Below, one piece after another: positions 15,778 through 25,009 of a stretch of 64,000 nt of DNA (its first letter is position 1; each line of letters begins with the position of its first letter). Position numbers and translations under genes: made by a program. The DNA is taken from the NCBI RefSeq assembly GCF_900231165.1, contig NZ_LT960614.1, forward strand, positions 1,982,550-2,046,549, given 5' to 3'. Below the pieces are notes generated by a model, which was given only the letters and a program-made list of their open reading frames with translations, had not been told where the DNA came from and did not search any database. Source of the stretch: Hartmannibacter diazotrophicus. GTDB taxonomy: Bacteria; Pseudomonadota; Alphaproteobacteria; Rhizobiales; Pleomorphomonadaceae.

Positions 15778-17067
15778 TCACACGGCGGTCACGCGCCAGA
15801 TGACGTCTCCCACATCGTCGGCCATCAGCAGCGATCTGCCGTCCGGGCCGATCGCAACGCCGACGGGACGCCCATAGGCAAGTTTCTCGTCCTCGGACAG
15901 GAAGCCGGACAGGATATCGCGAGCCGGTCCGCTCGGCGCGCCATTCTCGAAGGGGACGAAGATCAGCTTGTAGCCGCTGAGCGTCGAGCGATTCCACGAT
16001 CCGTGCTGGCCGATCACCATGCCCTCGCCGAACCCCGGCAAGGTGCCGTCCGGCATCCAGCAGAGGCCGAGCGATGCCGTGTGGCCGCCGAGAGCATAAT
16101 CCGGCTGGATGGCACGGGCGACGAGGTCCGAAGCCTGCGTGACACGATCGTCCACGGTCCTGCCCCAGTAGCAGTAGGGCCAGCCGTAAAACCCACCCTC
16201 TTTAACGGACGTGAGGTAGTCGGGCGGCGTTTCGTCCCCAAGCCCGTCGCGCTCATTGACGACAGTCCAGAGCTTTCCCGTGACCGGCTCGAAGGCCATG
16301 CCGACCGGGTTTCGCAGCCCCGAGGCAAAAATCCGCGCCTTTCCGGTGGCAACGTCCAGTTCCCAGATCGCCGCGCGACCCTCTTCCGCCGCCATCCCCT
16401 TGTCGCCGATGTTGGACAGTGATCCGACGCCAGCGTAGATCTTCACCCGATCCGGCGAGACGATCAGGCTGCGGGTCCAGTGCCCGTGCGGCTTGAAGTC
16501 GACGAGCTTTTCACCACCGCCCGTGAGGCTCGTATCGCCTGGCCGGTAGTCGAAACACCGAATGCCGTCCGTGTTCCCGAGGTAGAACCGGTCGCCGACC
16601 AGCGCCATGCCGAAGGGTTGGTTCTGGTTCTCCACGAAGACCTCGCGGCGCTCGGCGACACCGTCTCCATCCGCGTCACGCCAAAGGGTGACACGATTGG
16701 CGCTGGGGCCGATCGCCTTGACGCGGCGCATCGTGGCCTGCTGAGCGTGGTCCATGAAGGTGCGCGGCGTCTCCGGCTGTTCCTTCGACTCCGCCACGAG
16801 GACGTCGCCGTTCGGCAGGACCTCGATCCAGCGCGGATGATCGAGGTTCGACGCAAAGGCATTGACCTGAAGCCCCGGCGCGCAGGTAGGCAGGCGCCCA
16901 TTCTTCCAGCCCTCTGCGGCAGGAAGTTTCAAGGTCATGATTCCCTGTTTTCGCGCCTCCGGAATCTGGGGTGTCACCCCAACGGCTTGATGCGACGGAG
17001 AACCAAAGCGCCTGACGAGGGCGACAACGCCCCCCACGACTTCCGTCGCCTTCGCGAGAATTCCCAT
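15778..17067 (-). CDS. PQQ-type sugar (sorbosone-like) dehydrogenase, beta-propeller
   Basis: 429 residues in the glucose/sorbosone dehydrogenase family: a six-bladed propeller that oxidises aldoses or related sugars with PQQ. Recognisable blocks are FASNLDHPRWIEVLPNGDVL (blade 1), HGHWTRSLIVSPD (with the usual active-site His), IFASGLRNPVGMAFEP, and GGFYGWPYCYWG. The N-terminus has a short hydrophobic stretch that may be a poor signal or anchor. The ATG at 17067 has an AAGGCGG site; the frame is open 45 codons further. Some relatives lack activity, so the substrate is uncertain. No PQQ synthesis genes are in the window. Confidence 0.87.
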   Translation of the reverse strand: MGILAKATEVVGGVVALVRRFGSPSHQAVGVTPQIPEARKQGIMTLKLPAAEGWKNGRLPTCAPGLQVNAFASNLDHPRWIEVLPNGDVLVAESKEQPETPRTFMDHAQQATMRRVKAIGPSANRVTLWRDADGDGVAERREVFVENQNQPFGMALVGDRFYLGNTDGIRCFDYRPGDTSLTGGGEKLVDFKPHGHWTRSLIVSPDRVKIYAGVGSLSNIGDKGMAAEEGRAAIWELDVATGKARIFASGLRNPVGMAFEPVTGKLWTVVNERDGLGDETPPDYLTSVKEGGFYGWPYCYWGRTVDDRVTQASDLVARAIQPDYALGGHTASLGLCWMPDGTLPGFGEGMVIGQHGSWNRSTLSGYKLIFVPFENGAPSGPARDILSGFLSEDEKLAYGRPVGVAIGPDGRSLLMADDVGDVIWRVTAV

Positions 17068-17407
17068 AGTCGACCGCCTTGTCCCGAGGAGCATGTAGGG
17101 AGAGTACCAGCACCCGTCGGGCATTGGCATCGATATGCGGTTTTCACCATGACAGTAGGCTACGTCAAGGCGTCTCAGGCTGTCCCATCGGCCCCAAGCC
17201 ATCCGAACATCGGCAACCGGGTCGAAGCTCTTTTGGCAGGACGGTTCTTAGACCGTCTCTGAGTGCGCGGGCCGCGAACATGACCGCTTTCAACGATATG
17301 TGGTGCGAAGGGAAATGACGGTAATGGGTCGGGCACGGCACGGCCGCTTCGTCCTTGGAATTTGCTCTGAAGCCGACTGTCTTCTTTCGGCCCTATCCCA
17401 GACGTCG
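17068..17407. other. Gene-free stretch between the PQQ enzyme and repeat B
   Basis: No credible gene or RNA is visible. It probably carries the promoter of the PQQ-type dehydrogenase on its left side and degenerate mobile-element flank on its right. Confidence 0.5.
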
Positions 17408-17567
17408 CTGAAGAACTGAATCTTGGTTTGTTCTCCTCGGCGGTTCCGGACACCCGAAGGTGTCCGGTTTTCCGTCGTTCATCCCGGCAGGAACTGGGGT
17501 GAGGCATCTTTGGACGCTGTCTGAGGCATCTTTCCCGACGCAGCGGTCATCTGTTGTGGCGCGTCAG
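17408..17567. repeat. Interspersed structured repeat, copy B
   Basis: Most complete copy. A conserved left part (starting gctgaagaa) leads into the CCGGACACC/GGTGTCCGG hairpin with TTTT, a degenerated second hairpin, and words at 17505, 17527 and 17548 (CATCTTT twice, CATCTGT third), spaced 22 and 21 bp as in copy A. Between 17568 and 17794 I see no gene. Confidence 0.78.
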
Positions 17568-17794
17568 GCGTCACACCGAGCGGCTACCGAGTCATCTCGA
17601 TCTTGTTTAATTGTCACGAGCAATCAGTGTTGGTTTCCTGCGCTGGAAGAGGCGAAACCGCTTCTCCGGCGCTGGTAGTCAGTCCGGCTTTCCTTCTGTC
17701 ACGGGCGACCGCGCGAGATCCGGTCTGGCCGTCGCCGACAGTTGTCGCCACTGACGATCAGCCCTGCCGTTGGACGCTTTTCTGGCAGCCGCGG

Positions 17795-18571
17795 CTACCG
17801 TTCGACCTCCCGGGCCGCGGCTTCAATCAGGTCAGCGACCTCTTGCGGGTGCGACACCATTACGACGTGGGAGGCGCCCGCCACCTTAACAAGCCGTCGG
17901 GCATGCGCGCGGGAGGCCATGAAGTCGTAAAGGCGCGGCGGAATGTTCCTGTCGGCGTCTCCATAGATGAACCAGCTTGGAATATGCGTCCATGCCGCCT
18001 TGCCCTGCGGTTCGTTCAGCGCGGCTTCGGTGACGGGTCGCTGCGTCAGTGCCATAAGCCGGGCTTCGGCCTTTGGAACATCGGCGGCGAACTGTTCATG
18101 AAACTTTTCCTGCTGAATATAGAGGTCGTGTCCGCCATCGGCGAGGTCGACCGGTGGCGCCAGCGTTGGGCCGAGAGTGCTCCCCGGGAACTTTCCGGCC
18201 AGCCCGGCGGCGCTTTCGCCTGGGGCCGGTGCGAAGGCCGAGACGTAAACCAGCGCCTTGACGTTGGCCTCGCCGTCAGCGGCTTCGCTGATGACGGAGC
18301 CGCCATAGGAATGACCAACGAGGATCACCGGTTTTTTCAGTGAAGCCAGGAGGTGAGCGACATAGTCGCCGTCGGCCTTGACGCCGCGCAGGGGATTTGC
18401 GGCCGCGATGACGGTATAACCGTCCTTGTCCAGAATCGCGGCCACACCGTTCCAACTCGACGAATCGGCGAAGGCGCCATGCACAAGGACGATCGTTGGG
18501 TGTTCGCTCTGTGCCTGTGCGACACCGAACATGGCTGCAACAACGGCAAGGGTTGCCAGCAAGGTTTTCAT
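17795..18571 (-). CDS. Secreted alpha/beta hydrolase (serine esterase-like)
   Basis: 258 residues with a Sec signal (MKTLLATLAVVAAMFGVAQA, cleavage after residue 20). The mature protein is a compact alpha/beta hydrolase: VLVHGAF at the oxyanion loop, nucleophile Ser88 in GHSYGG, acid in YGDADRNIP and His in GASHVVM. It resembles the salicylate-esterase/hydroxynitrile-lyase-like group (Abhydrolase_6). GAGGAG precedes the ATG. It is the second of three exported hydrolases in this accessory region. Substrate unknown. Confidence 0.92.
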   Translation of the reverse strand: MKTLLATLAVVAAMFGVAQAQSEHPTIVLVHGAFADSSSWNGVAAILDKDGYTVIAAANPLRGVKADGDYVAHLLASLKKPVILVGHSYGGSVISEAADGEANVKALVYVSAFAPAPGESAAGLAGKFPGSTLGPTLAPPVDLADGGHDLYIQQEKFHEQFAADVPKAEARLMALTQRPVTEAALNEPQGKAAWTHIPSWFIYGDADRNIPPRLYDFMASRAHARRLVKVAGASHVVMVSHPQEVADLIEAAAREVER

Positions 18572-18728
18572 AGTGAGACTCCTCTCGGTTGTATGTGTGG
18601 CTCCAGCGAGCCGGGCGACAGTTGACTGCGGGGATGCGTGCTGATCGCTGTTCAGGAAGTGGGTGAATGGGCTAGACGGCCCCGTCTTTCCAGCGTGCCA
18701 TGCCTACAGGCGTCACGGCACCGCGCGG

Positions 18729-19244
18729 CTATGGTGCGTATCGGGTGAAAACGTAGTCGTGATCTCGGGCGAGCGCCTGTTGGCAGGCAAAGCAGGTCTG
18801 GTGCTGAGCGACGTCGGCGGGCTCGCCGTCGATGAAGCGGCCGGAGCCCCAGCCGCCTGTCGTCGCGTATCGTGCGGAATCCTTGACCATGACCTGGACG
18901 GTCGTCGCGGCTCCGGGGATCGATGCGGGACCGAACTCCGCGGATCGGGTTCGCGCCCACGCCAGCTTGACCAGCACCGTCCCGTCCGGGAACGGCAGCG
19001 TGTCGGCTTGATAGGCATCGATCGCGCCCCCGTTGCCGACGACGGCCCGCAACTCGTCGAGCGGTTTGTCCTCCAGGGCCGGTGCGACAAGCTGCCAGCC
19101 GCGGTATCCGTCGGGCAGTTGGACGCCGTAGATCGGAGAGGCTGGTTTTGCGGTGCCTGCCGCGGCCACGTCCTCCGTGACGCATCCGAACGCGACGGCG
19201 GGCAAGAGGAGGGCGATGACGGCGATGGTGGCGTTGCGGGTCAT
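18729..19244 (-). CDS. Cytochrome P460-family protein with altered heme motif
   Basis: 171 residues with an N-terminal export signal and a P460 domain (DGYRGWQLVAP near the start; FPDGTVLVKLAW; GWGSGRF; CFACQQ...DYVFTRYAP at the end). Family members carry a CXXCH heme site at this place. Here it is Cys151-Phe-Ala-Cys154-Gln155, so the axial His is Gln; one base change from CAC/CAT to CAA explains it. It may have lost c-type heme, use another ligand, or be a misread base. It lies 18 nt after the Tat-exported hydrolase and is probably cotranscribed with it. Confidence 0.82.
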   Translation of the reverse strand: MTRNATIAVIALLLPAVAFGCVTEDVAAAGTAKPASPIYGVQLPDGYRGWQLVAPALEDKPLDELRAVVGNGGAIDAYQADTLPFPDGTVLVKLAWARTRSAEFGPASIPGAATTVQVMVKDSARYATTGGWGSGRFIDGEPADVAQHQTCFACQQALARDHDYVFTRYAP

Positions 19245-19262
19245 CGACGCAGCCTCCTGCGG

Positions 19263-20300
19263 TCAGAACCGGTCGACATCGAGAACGGCCCGCGCGAAGG
19301 CCTCGGGCGCTTCCTGCGGCAGGTCGTGGCCGATACCGCCGGCGATCGTCCGGTGTTCATATCGGCCGGCGAAGCGCGGGGCATAGGTCGCGGGGTCAGG
19401 ATGCGGCGCGCCGTTGGCGTCACCCTCCAGCGTGATGGTGGGAACGCTGATTGTCGGCGCCACGGCGAGTCTTCGTTCCAACTCGTCGTATTGGCGTTCT
19501 CCGTCGGCAAGGCCGAGACGCCAGCGATAATTGTGGATGACGATGTCGACGTGATCGGGATTGCGCAACGCATTCGCGCTTCTGGCGAAAGTCGCGTCGT
19601 CGAACTTCCACTGCGGTGAAGCCAGGTGCCAGATCAGTTTGGCGAAAGCGTCGGTGTTCTTTGCATAGCCCAGCCGGCCGCGCTCGGTGGCAAAGTAGAA
19701 CTGGTACCACCATTGCAGCTCGGCCTGCGGCGGAAGCGGTGCCTCGTTGGCCTGCTGGCTGCCGATGAGATAACCGCTGACGGAGACCATCGCCTTGCAG
19801 CGTTCCGGCCAGAGGGCCGCGACGATATTGGCCGTGCGCGCGCCCCAGTCGTAGCCGCCGAGGATGGCCTTCTCGACGCCGAGAGCATCCATGAACGCGA
19901 TCACGTCGACGCCGAGGGCAGCCTGCTGGCCATTCCGGAAGGTCGCATCGGACAGAAAACGGGTGCTGCCGTAGCCCCGCAGGTAGGGCACGAGCACGCG
20001 AAAGCCTGCATCGGTGAGCAGCCGCATGACTTCGGCATAGCTGTGGATGTCATAGGGCCAGCCGTGCAGCAGGATGACGACGGGGCCGTCCGAGGGGCCG
20101 CCTTCGGCATAGCCGATGCTGAGGAGGCCGGCGTCAACCTGATTCAACGGCCCCATCGCGACGTTTGTCGAGTTGGTTGCGGCCTGGGCACTTGCCCGGC
20201 CCACAGCGCTCAACTGCGCCATGGCCACGGCGCCGGCGCCAATGCCGAGCAGTCTGCGACGTTTCTGATCAATGGGTTCGGGACGGCGTGCGACAGGCAT
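19263..20300 (-). CDS. Tat-exported alpha/beta hydrolase, epoxide hydrolase-like
   Basis: 345 residues. A twin-arginine leader (QKRRRLLGIGAGAVAMAQ) predicts folded export. The hydrolase core has LLHGWPYDIHSY (oxyanion), an aspartate nucleophile Asp151 in GGYDWGARTA, and a late GGIGHDLPQEAP with the catalytic His, which together mark the epoxide hydrolase/dehalogenase type. The ATG at 20300 has GGAG upstream; an ATG 13 codons earlier lacks one. It heads a two-gene unit with the P460-like protein. Confidence 0.9.
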   Translation of the reverse strand: MPVARRPEPIDQKRRRLLGIGAGAVAMAQLSAVGRASAQAATNSTNVAMGPLNQVDAGLLSIGYAEGGPSDGPVVILLHGWPYDIHSYAEVMRLLTDAGFRVLVPYLRGYGSTRFLSDATFRNGQQAALGVDVIAFMDALGVEKAILGGYDWGARTANIVAALWPERCKAMVSVSGYLIGSQQANEAPLPPQAELQWWYQFYFATERGRLGYAKNTDAFAKLIWHLASPQWKFDDATFARSANALRNPDHVDIVIHNYRWRLGLADGERQYDELERRLAVAPTISVPTITLEGDANGAPHPDPATYAPRFAGRYEHRTIAGGIGHDLPQEAPEAFARAVLDVDRF

Positions 20301-20473
20301 GAAATCTCCAGAGCATTTGTGGGGAAGTGGCTGGCTCATGCCGGAAGAGGTGAAGCTCGATCCCGGTATGGCCGCAAGGAACGGGTCGCCTGAACGAAAA
20401 GATTAGCGGGACGTGCTCGTGAGTGCGGGTTGCTCGCGCACTGTGTGTCCCATCTTCATGGCCCGGCTGAAAG

Positions 20474-21904
20474 CTATACGCGCGTATAGTGTCCGGCGAT
20501 CGACTTCGCCTCGAGGAATGCTTCCAGGCCGAAATGGCCGAATTCGCGCCCGATCCCTGATTGCTTCACGCCGCCGAAAGGGGCACGAAGATCTGGTGCG
20601 ATTTGGTTGATAAGCACCGAACCTGTGTGCAGCCTGTCGGCGACGCACCGAGCCCGATGCGGGTCGATGGAATAGACGTAAGCTTCCAGTCCATATGCGG
20701 AGTCATTGGCGATTCTGATGGCGTCTTCTTCATCTCGGAAGGGGATGATCGAGAGGACCGGGCCGAATATTTCCTCGCGGGCAATGTCCATGTCATTGCT
20801 GACTTCGGCGAACACTGTCGGCTTGACGAAGAAGCCTGTATCGAGCCCGTAGGGCTTGCCGAGGCCGCCGGCCAGCAGCTTTGCTCCCTGCTCCAGCCCG
20901 CGCGCGATGAACCGCTGTATCCGTTCGTACTGGGCGGCGCTGGCCAGGGGGCCGATCGCCGTGTTCGGATCGGATGGCAAGCCCACCTTCAGCCTCGCCA
21001 TTGCCGGCCGGACGAGAGCATACACATCGTTCAGCCGATCGGCGGGGACAAGAATGCGGGTGCCCGCGATGCAGGCCTGGCCATTGTTCTGGAAGCCACC
21101 ATCCAGTGCCATCGGCACTGCTGTGGCCAAATCGGCGTCTTCCATGATGATCGTTGCGGACTTGCCGGACAGCGACAGTCCGACCCGCTTGATCGTCTCG
21201 GCGGCGGCGCGGGCGATGATCTTGCCGGTCGCAGTCGAACCGGTGAAGGAAATCCGGGCGACGTCGGGATTGGTGCTGAGTTCGTCACCGACATCTTTGC
21301 CCCGACCGTTGACAATGTTGAACGTGCCTGCGGGGAGTCCGGCTCCATGGAGCGCCTCTGCAACCACCTGTGATTGGAGACCGCTCAGTTCGCTCGGCTT
21401 GATCACAGTTGCACACCCCCCCGCGAGGGCGGATGCCAACTTGCTACAGATGGTTCCGGAGACCGCGTTCCAAGGCGCGATCAGGGCAGAGACGCCGACC
21501 GGTTCCATGCGAACCGTGGCATCTCCGATCCGGCGTTCGAAGTCGTAGTCCCTGAGAGCCTCCGCAGCATAGCCAAAGCAGTCCGATGCGTAGCGGCTGA
21601 TCCACCGTGCACGGCTCACCGGCGCGCCGTATTCCTCGATCGTGACGTCGCGGATGTCATCGGACCGGCGCAATATTGCGTCCTGTAGGCTCGTCAGCAT
21701 GTCGAGCCGTTCGGCTTTTGCCGTCTTTGCCAGGCCTTCCTGCGCACGGTGGGCAACTGCGATCGCGCGCCTGGCGTCCTCTCGGCTGGCAACTCTCAGC
21801 GACCCGATGGTCCGCTCGTTCGCCGGATTAATGATCTGGAGCTCTTCTTCGCCCGTGACCGGCACAAAAGCGCCGTCGATATAGGCCGTATCAATCAACC
21901 GCAT
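20474..21904 (-). CDS. Aldehyde dehydrogenase family protein, catalytic Glu replaced
   Basis: 476 residues, normal ALDH length and fold: PWNAVSG (Asn146), [11 protein letters not shown] for NAD, nucleophile Cys278 in [16 protein letters not shown] near the C-terminus. The segment that normally reads LELGGK, holding the general-base Glu, reads LSLSGK here with Ser at 244. Enzymes without that Glu usually hydrolyse the thioacyl intermediate poorly. It is divergent from a LysR regulator that starts 106 bp away, a common control arrangement. The substrate is unknown. Confidence 0.88.
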   Translation of the reverse strand: MRLIDTAYIDGAFVPVTGEEELQIINPANERTIGSLRVASREDARRAIAVAHRAQEGLAKTAKAERLDMLTSLQDAILRRSDDIRDVTIEEYGAPVSRARWISRYASDCFGYAAEALRDYDFERRIGDATVRMEPVGVSALIAPWNAVSGTICSKLASALAGGCATVIKPSELSGLQSQVVAEALHGAGLPAGTFNIVNGRGKDVGDELSTNPDVARISFTGSTATGKIIARAAAETIKRVGLSLSGKSATIIMEDADLATAVPMALDGGFQNNGQACIAGTRILVPADRLNDVYALVRPAMARLKVGLPSDPNTAIGPLASAAQYERIQRFIARGLEQGAKLLAGGLGKPYGLDTGFFVKPTVFAEVSNDMDIAREEIFGPVLSIIPFRDEEDAIRIANDSAYGLEAYVYSIDPHRARCVADRLHTGSVLINQIAPDLRAPFGGVKQSGIGREFGHFGLEAFLEAKSIAGHYTRV

Positions 21905-22010
21905 GGTCGGGTCCTTTATGAACGTTCCGATTGCTGTGGTCGATGTAGGTAGGATCAGCTATACGGATAATCTGGATATTTCGCGATACAGAATGCGGAA
22001 AATCAGGATA
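21905..22010. promoter_or_regulatory. Divergent promoter region, ALDH / LysR
   Basis: About 106 bp with an A+T-rich centre and imperfect ATA-rich dyads near 21960-21990, where a LysR box (T-N11-A) would be expected. The exact site cannot be fixed by eye. Confidence 0.4.
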
Positions 22011-22931
22011 ATGCACAGATCCGGTCTCATCGAACTCGAAGCCGTCCTGGCAGTGGCACGCCACAGGAGCTTCCGCGCAGCCGCTGATGATCTCGACATG
22101 TCCGCTTCAGCGCTCAGCAATGCGGTGATCGGGCTGGAGGAACGGCTCGGCGTCCGACTGTTCAATCGGACCACGCGCAGCGTCGGGTTGACCGAGGCCG
22201 GTGAATTGTTCGTGGACCAAGTGGCCCCGGCGGTGTCCGATATCCGCCAAGCCATGGATATCGCCAGCAGCGGGCGCGGTAGCCCAAAGGGCACCTTGCG
22301 CATCAACAGTTCGGCGGGCGCCGCCCGTCGGATCCTCGCGCCGTTGATTGTCGAATACATCCGCCGACATCCCGACATGGAGATCGTGATCGCGACGGAG
22401 GGACGGCTCGTCGACATAGTCTCCGAAGGGTGGGACGCCGGCGTCCGCCCGGAGGAGGTCGTTCCGCGCGACATGGTTTCGGTACCGCTTGGACATGACG
22501 TCCGGTTCGTCGTGGCAGGAACGCCAGATTACCTGGCTGTCCGCGGCGTGCCCTTGTCCCCGGGCGATCTGATGCAGCACGAATGCATCCGCGCACGCAT
22601 GCCCGGCGGGGGGGCATCGCCCTGGGAGTTTGCCAAAAGCGGAGTGGAGGTTGCCATCGACGTTCCGGGACGGTTGGTTCTCGACGAGCCGAACCTCATG
22701 CTGGAAGCGGCGCGCAGCGGCCTCGCTTTGGGCTATCTCGCCCATAGCTACGTCGAAGACGATCTGGCGGCAGGAAGGCTCGTTCAGGTTCTCGGCGACT
22801 GGATGCCGCCGAAATACCGGCTATGTCTTTATTATCCCGGACGCAGGCATGTCCCGGCTGGCCTGCGTGCGCTGGTCGACCTCATCAGGGAAACCCGCTC
22901 CCATCAGGCGGATCCGGCGTCGATGGCCTGA
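22011..22931 (+). CDS. LysR family transcriptional regulator
   Basis: 306 residues. Winged helix-turn-helix at about residues 4-62 ([20 protein letters not shown] ... [32 protein letters not shown]), then a substrate-binding-like co-inducer domain. It belongs to the CrgA-like group ([19 protein letters not shown]). The ATG at 22011 fits family length; the frame is open 36 codons upstream. It probably controls the divergent aldehyde dehydrogenase. The inducer is unknown. Confidence 0.92.
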   Translation: MHRSGLIELEAVLAVARHRSFRAAADDLDMSASALSNAVIGLEERLGVRLFNRTTRSVGLTEAGELFVDQVAPAVSDIRQAMDIASSGRGSPKGTLRINSSAGAARRILAPLIVEYIRRHPDMEIVIATEGRLVDIVSEGWDAGVRPEEVVPRDMVSVPLGHDVRFVVAGTPDYLAVRGVPLSPGDLMQHECIRARMPGGGASPWEFAKSGVEVAIDVPGRLVLDEPNLMLEAARSGLALGYLAHSYVEDDLAAGRLVQVLGDWMPPKYRLCLYYPGRRHVPAGLRALVDLIRETRSHQADPASMA

Positions 22932-22975
22932 CACGAACCGCTCCATTGGATTCTTGGACGCGCGGCGCACAAGCG

Positions 22976-24574
22976 TCAGCCCGTCGTCTCCCCTAGAACC
23001 AGCCGGCGCGAGATGCCGATGGCCTCCAGAAAGGTCTCGTCGTGGCTGATGACGAGCAGAGCGCCATCATAGGCACGCAGGCCCGCCTCGACGGCCTCCA
23101 GCGACTCGACGTCGAGATGGTTCGTCGGCTCGTCCAGGATCAGCAGAGATGGCGGTGTCGGTCCGCCCAGCACGCAGGCCAATCCGGCGCGAAGAAGCTG
23201 ACCGCCACTCAGCGTTGACGCTGTCTGGTGAGCGGCATCGGCGCGGAACATGAAACGTGCCAGTGCGCGGCGGCAGGCGTTCTCGTCTGCGGCGGGATTG
23301 ATGTGCCTGAAGTTCTCCAGGATTGTCTGGGCGGAATCGAGCAGGCTCACCGTCTGGTCGAACATGGCAAAATCGGGCGTGACCCTTGCCTCGCCAGTCC
23401 ATGGTGGCAGTGCGCCGGCAATGATTTTCAGCAGGGTCGTCTTGCCGGCGCCGTTCGGACCGGCAATCGCGACGCGCTCCGGACCCACGATTGAAAAGGA
23501 AAGGTCCCGAAAGACAGGTCGACCGGGGATGTAACCGGCGCTGACCATATCGAGCTTCAGGATCTCCCGACCGGCAGGCAGCCCGGTTGGCGCAAGCACG
23601 ACCGAAAACGGCAGCAGCACCTCAACGCGATTGAGGGCATCAGACACGGCTGCGGCAGCTTGCGTGCGTCGCGTCTTCGCCAGCCGAGCCATCGTGCCGC
23701 CCGTGTCCTCGCTGCGATCCCTTCGCCCGCCGGCGATGATGGCCGGCATGTCGCCTTTCGAGGCTTTTCTGCGTCCGCCGCCATCTTTCCGCGACTTCCG
23801 CTCGGCCACCTGCTGCGCCTTCCGGTCGATTTCGCCGAGTTGCCGTTCGGCGGTCGAGAGATCGTGCCGGGCCGCTTCGATCTCTATGGCCTTCTGTCTG
23901 CGATAGTCGCTCCAGCCACCTCCATGTCGGGATGCTCCCAGCGTCGTGAGTTCGACGATCGCGTCCATGCCCTCCAGCAGTTCACGGTCGTGGCTGACCA
24001 CGATTGCCGCGCCTCTCCGTTCGGCGAGAAGCGCAATCACCGCGTCGCGGCCAGATCGATCGAGATTGTTGGTCGGCTCGTCCAGGAGAAGCAGGTCAGG
24101 TTTGGCGAAGACCAGCGCTGCCAGCCGCGCCCGCGTGGTCTCGCCACCCGACAGTTGTGCGAGCCGTGTATCGAGGGGAGTATCAAGGTTGACGCGGGCG
24201 AGTTCGGCGTTGATGCGACTTTCGAGAGTCCAGTCTGCGGCTTCGATCTCGCCTAACGTCGCTTCTCCCTTTTCAGCCCGCCTCAGAATCTCGAGCCTCG
24301 CCCGCGCCCCGAAGAGGTCGACGATGGCCTCATCCGGACGTGGCCGTAGCGCCTGCCGCAGGAAGGCGACGCTGCCAGTGGTTGCGATTGTTCCCGACTG
24401 CGGTCGCAGATCACCGGCAATTGCGCGCAACAGCGTCGTCTTGCCGATGCCGTTGCGGCCGACGAGACCGGAACGCTCGGCCCCGAAGCTCAAGTCGAGA
24501 TTGCTGAAGAGGAGGCGGCCGTCAGGCGCTGCGAGATTGAGGCGTGAGAGTGTGGCGGACGATGGCATGAGCAT
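22976..24574 (-). CDS. ABC-F family ATPase
   Basis: 532 residues with two ATPase domains and no membrane segment, the ABC-F layout of ribosome-associated translation factors and antibiotic-resistance proteins. Domain 1: GRNGIGKT (39-46), LSGGE, LLLLDEPTNNLD. Domain 2: GPNGAGKT, LSGGQ, LLILDEPTNHLD. The linker is rich in Arg, Lys and Gly. The ATG at 24574 has AGGGG upstream; a second ATG follows two codons later. About 205 bp of this gene were copied into the mosaic at 15428-15632. The specific role cannot be assigned. Confidence 0.93.
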   Translation of the reverse strand: MLMPSSATLSRLNLAAPDGRLLFSNLDLSFGAERSGLVGRNGIGKTTLLRAIAGDLRPQSGTIATTGSVAFLRQALRPRPDEAIVDLFGARARLEILRRAEKGEATLGEIEAADWTLESRINAELARVNLDTPLDTRLAQLSGGETTRARLAALVFAKPDLLLLDEPTNNLDRSGRDAVIALLAERRGAAIVVSHDRELLEGMDAIVELTTLGASRHGGGWSDYRRQKAIEIEAARHDLSTAERQLGEIDRKAQQVAERKSRKDGGGRRKASKGDMPAIIAGGRRDRSEDTGGTMARLAKTRRTQAAAAVSDALNRVEVLLPFSVVLAPTGLPAGREILKLDMVSAGYIPGRPVFRDLSFSIVGPERVAIAGPNGAGKTTLLKIIAGALPPWTGEARVTPDFAMFDQTVSLLDSAQTILENFRHINPAADENACRRALARFMFRADAAHQTASTLSGGQLLRAGLACVLGGPTPPSLLILDEPTNHLDVESLEAVEAGLRAYDGALLVISHDETFLEAIGISRRLVLGETTG

Positions 24575-24829
24575 GGAATCCCCTGTCGGCAAGGCGTGGT
24601 GGCGCTGCGTTGAGGAAGAAATCCATGGCTGTGATCATCCTGAGTTGTTGGTTGCCGGGAGATAAAGCGACCGTATGACGACTTCAAGTGCCGCCATTCC
24701 ACATTGCCGTGTCGATCGTTGGCAAGAACTGGCGGAAGCGTCTCTCTTCATTCTGGGAGACCGGTCCGAACATTAGACCTTGTGCAAGCCAAAGGTCGAC
24801 AGTCCGCGTACGGTCCCCTCCCAAGCGTT

Positions 24830-24980
24830 GCTGAAGAATTGAATCTTGGTTTGCTCTCCTCGACGGTTCCGGACACCCGAAGGTGTCCGGTTTTCCGACA
24901 TTCATCCCGGTCTGGACCAGGGTGAGGCAATCTTTGGTTTTCTATGAGGCAGACTTTGCTTCATAGAGCCATCCTATGTG
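24830..24980. repeat. Interspersed structured repeat, copy C
   Basis: It has the same left part and CCGGACACC/GGTGTCCGG hairpin as copy B, then the second hairpin in changed but partly compensated form. The three ~21-bp words are diverged (caatctt at 24928, cagactt at 24950, catccta at 24970). It lies between the ABC-F start and the nrdJ stop. Nothing else is seen in 24575-25009. Confidence 0.72.
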
Positions 24981-25009
24981 AGTCGGCACAGCTGTTCGCA
25001 AGAATTCGA

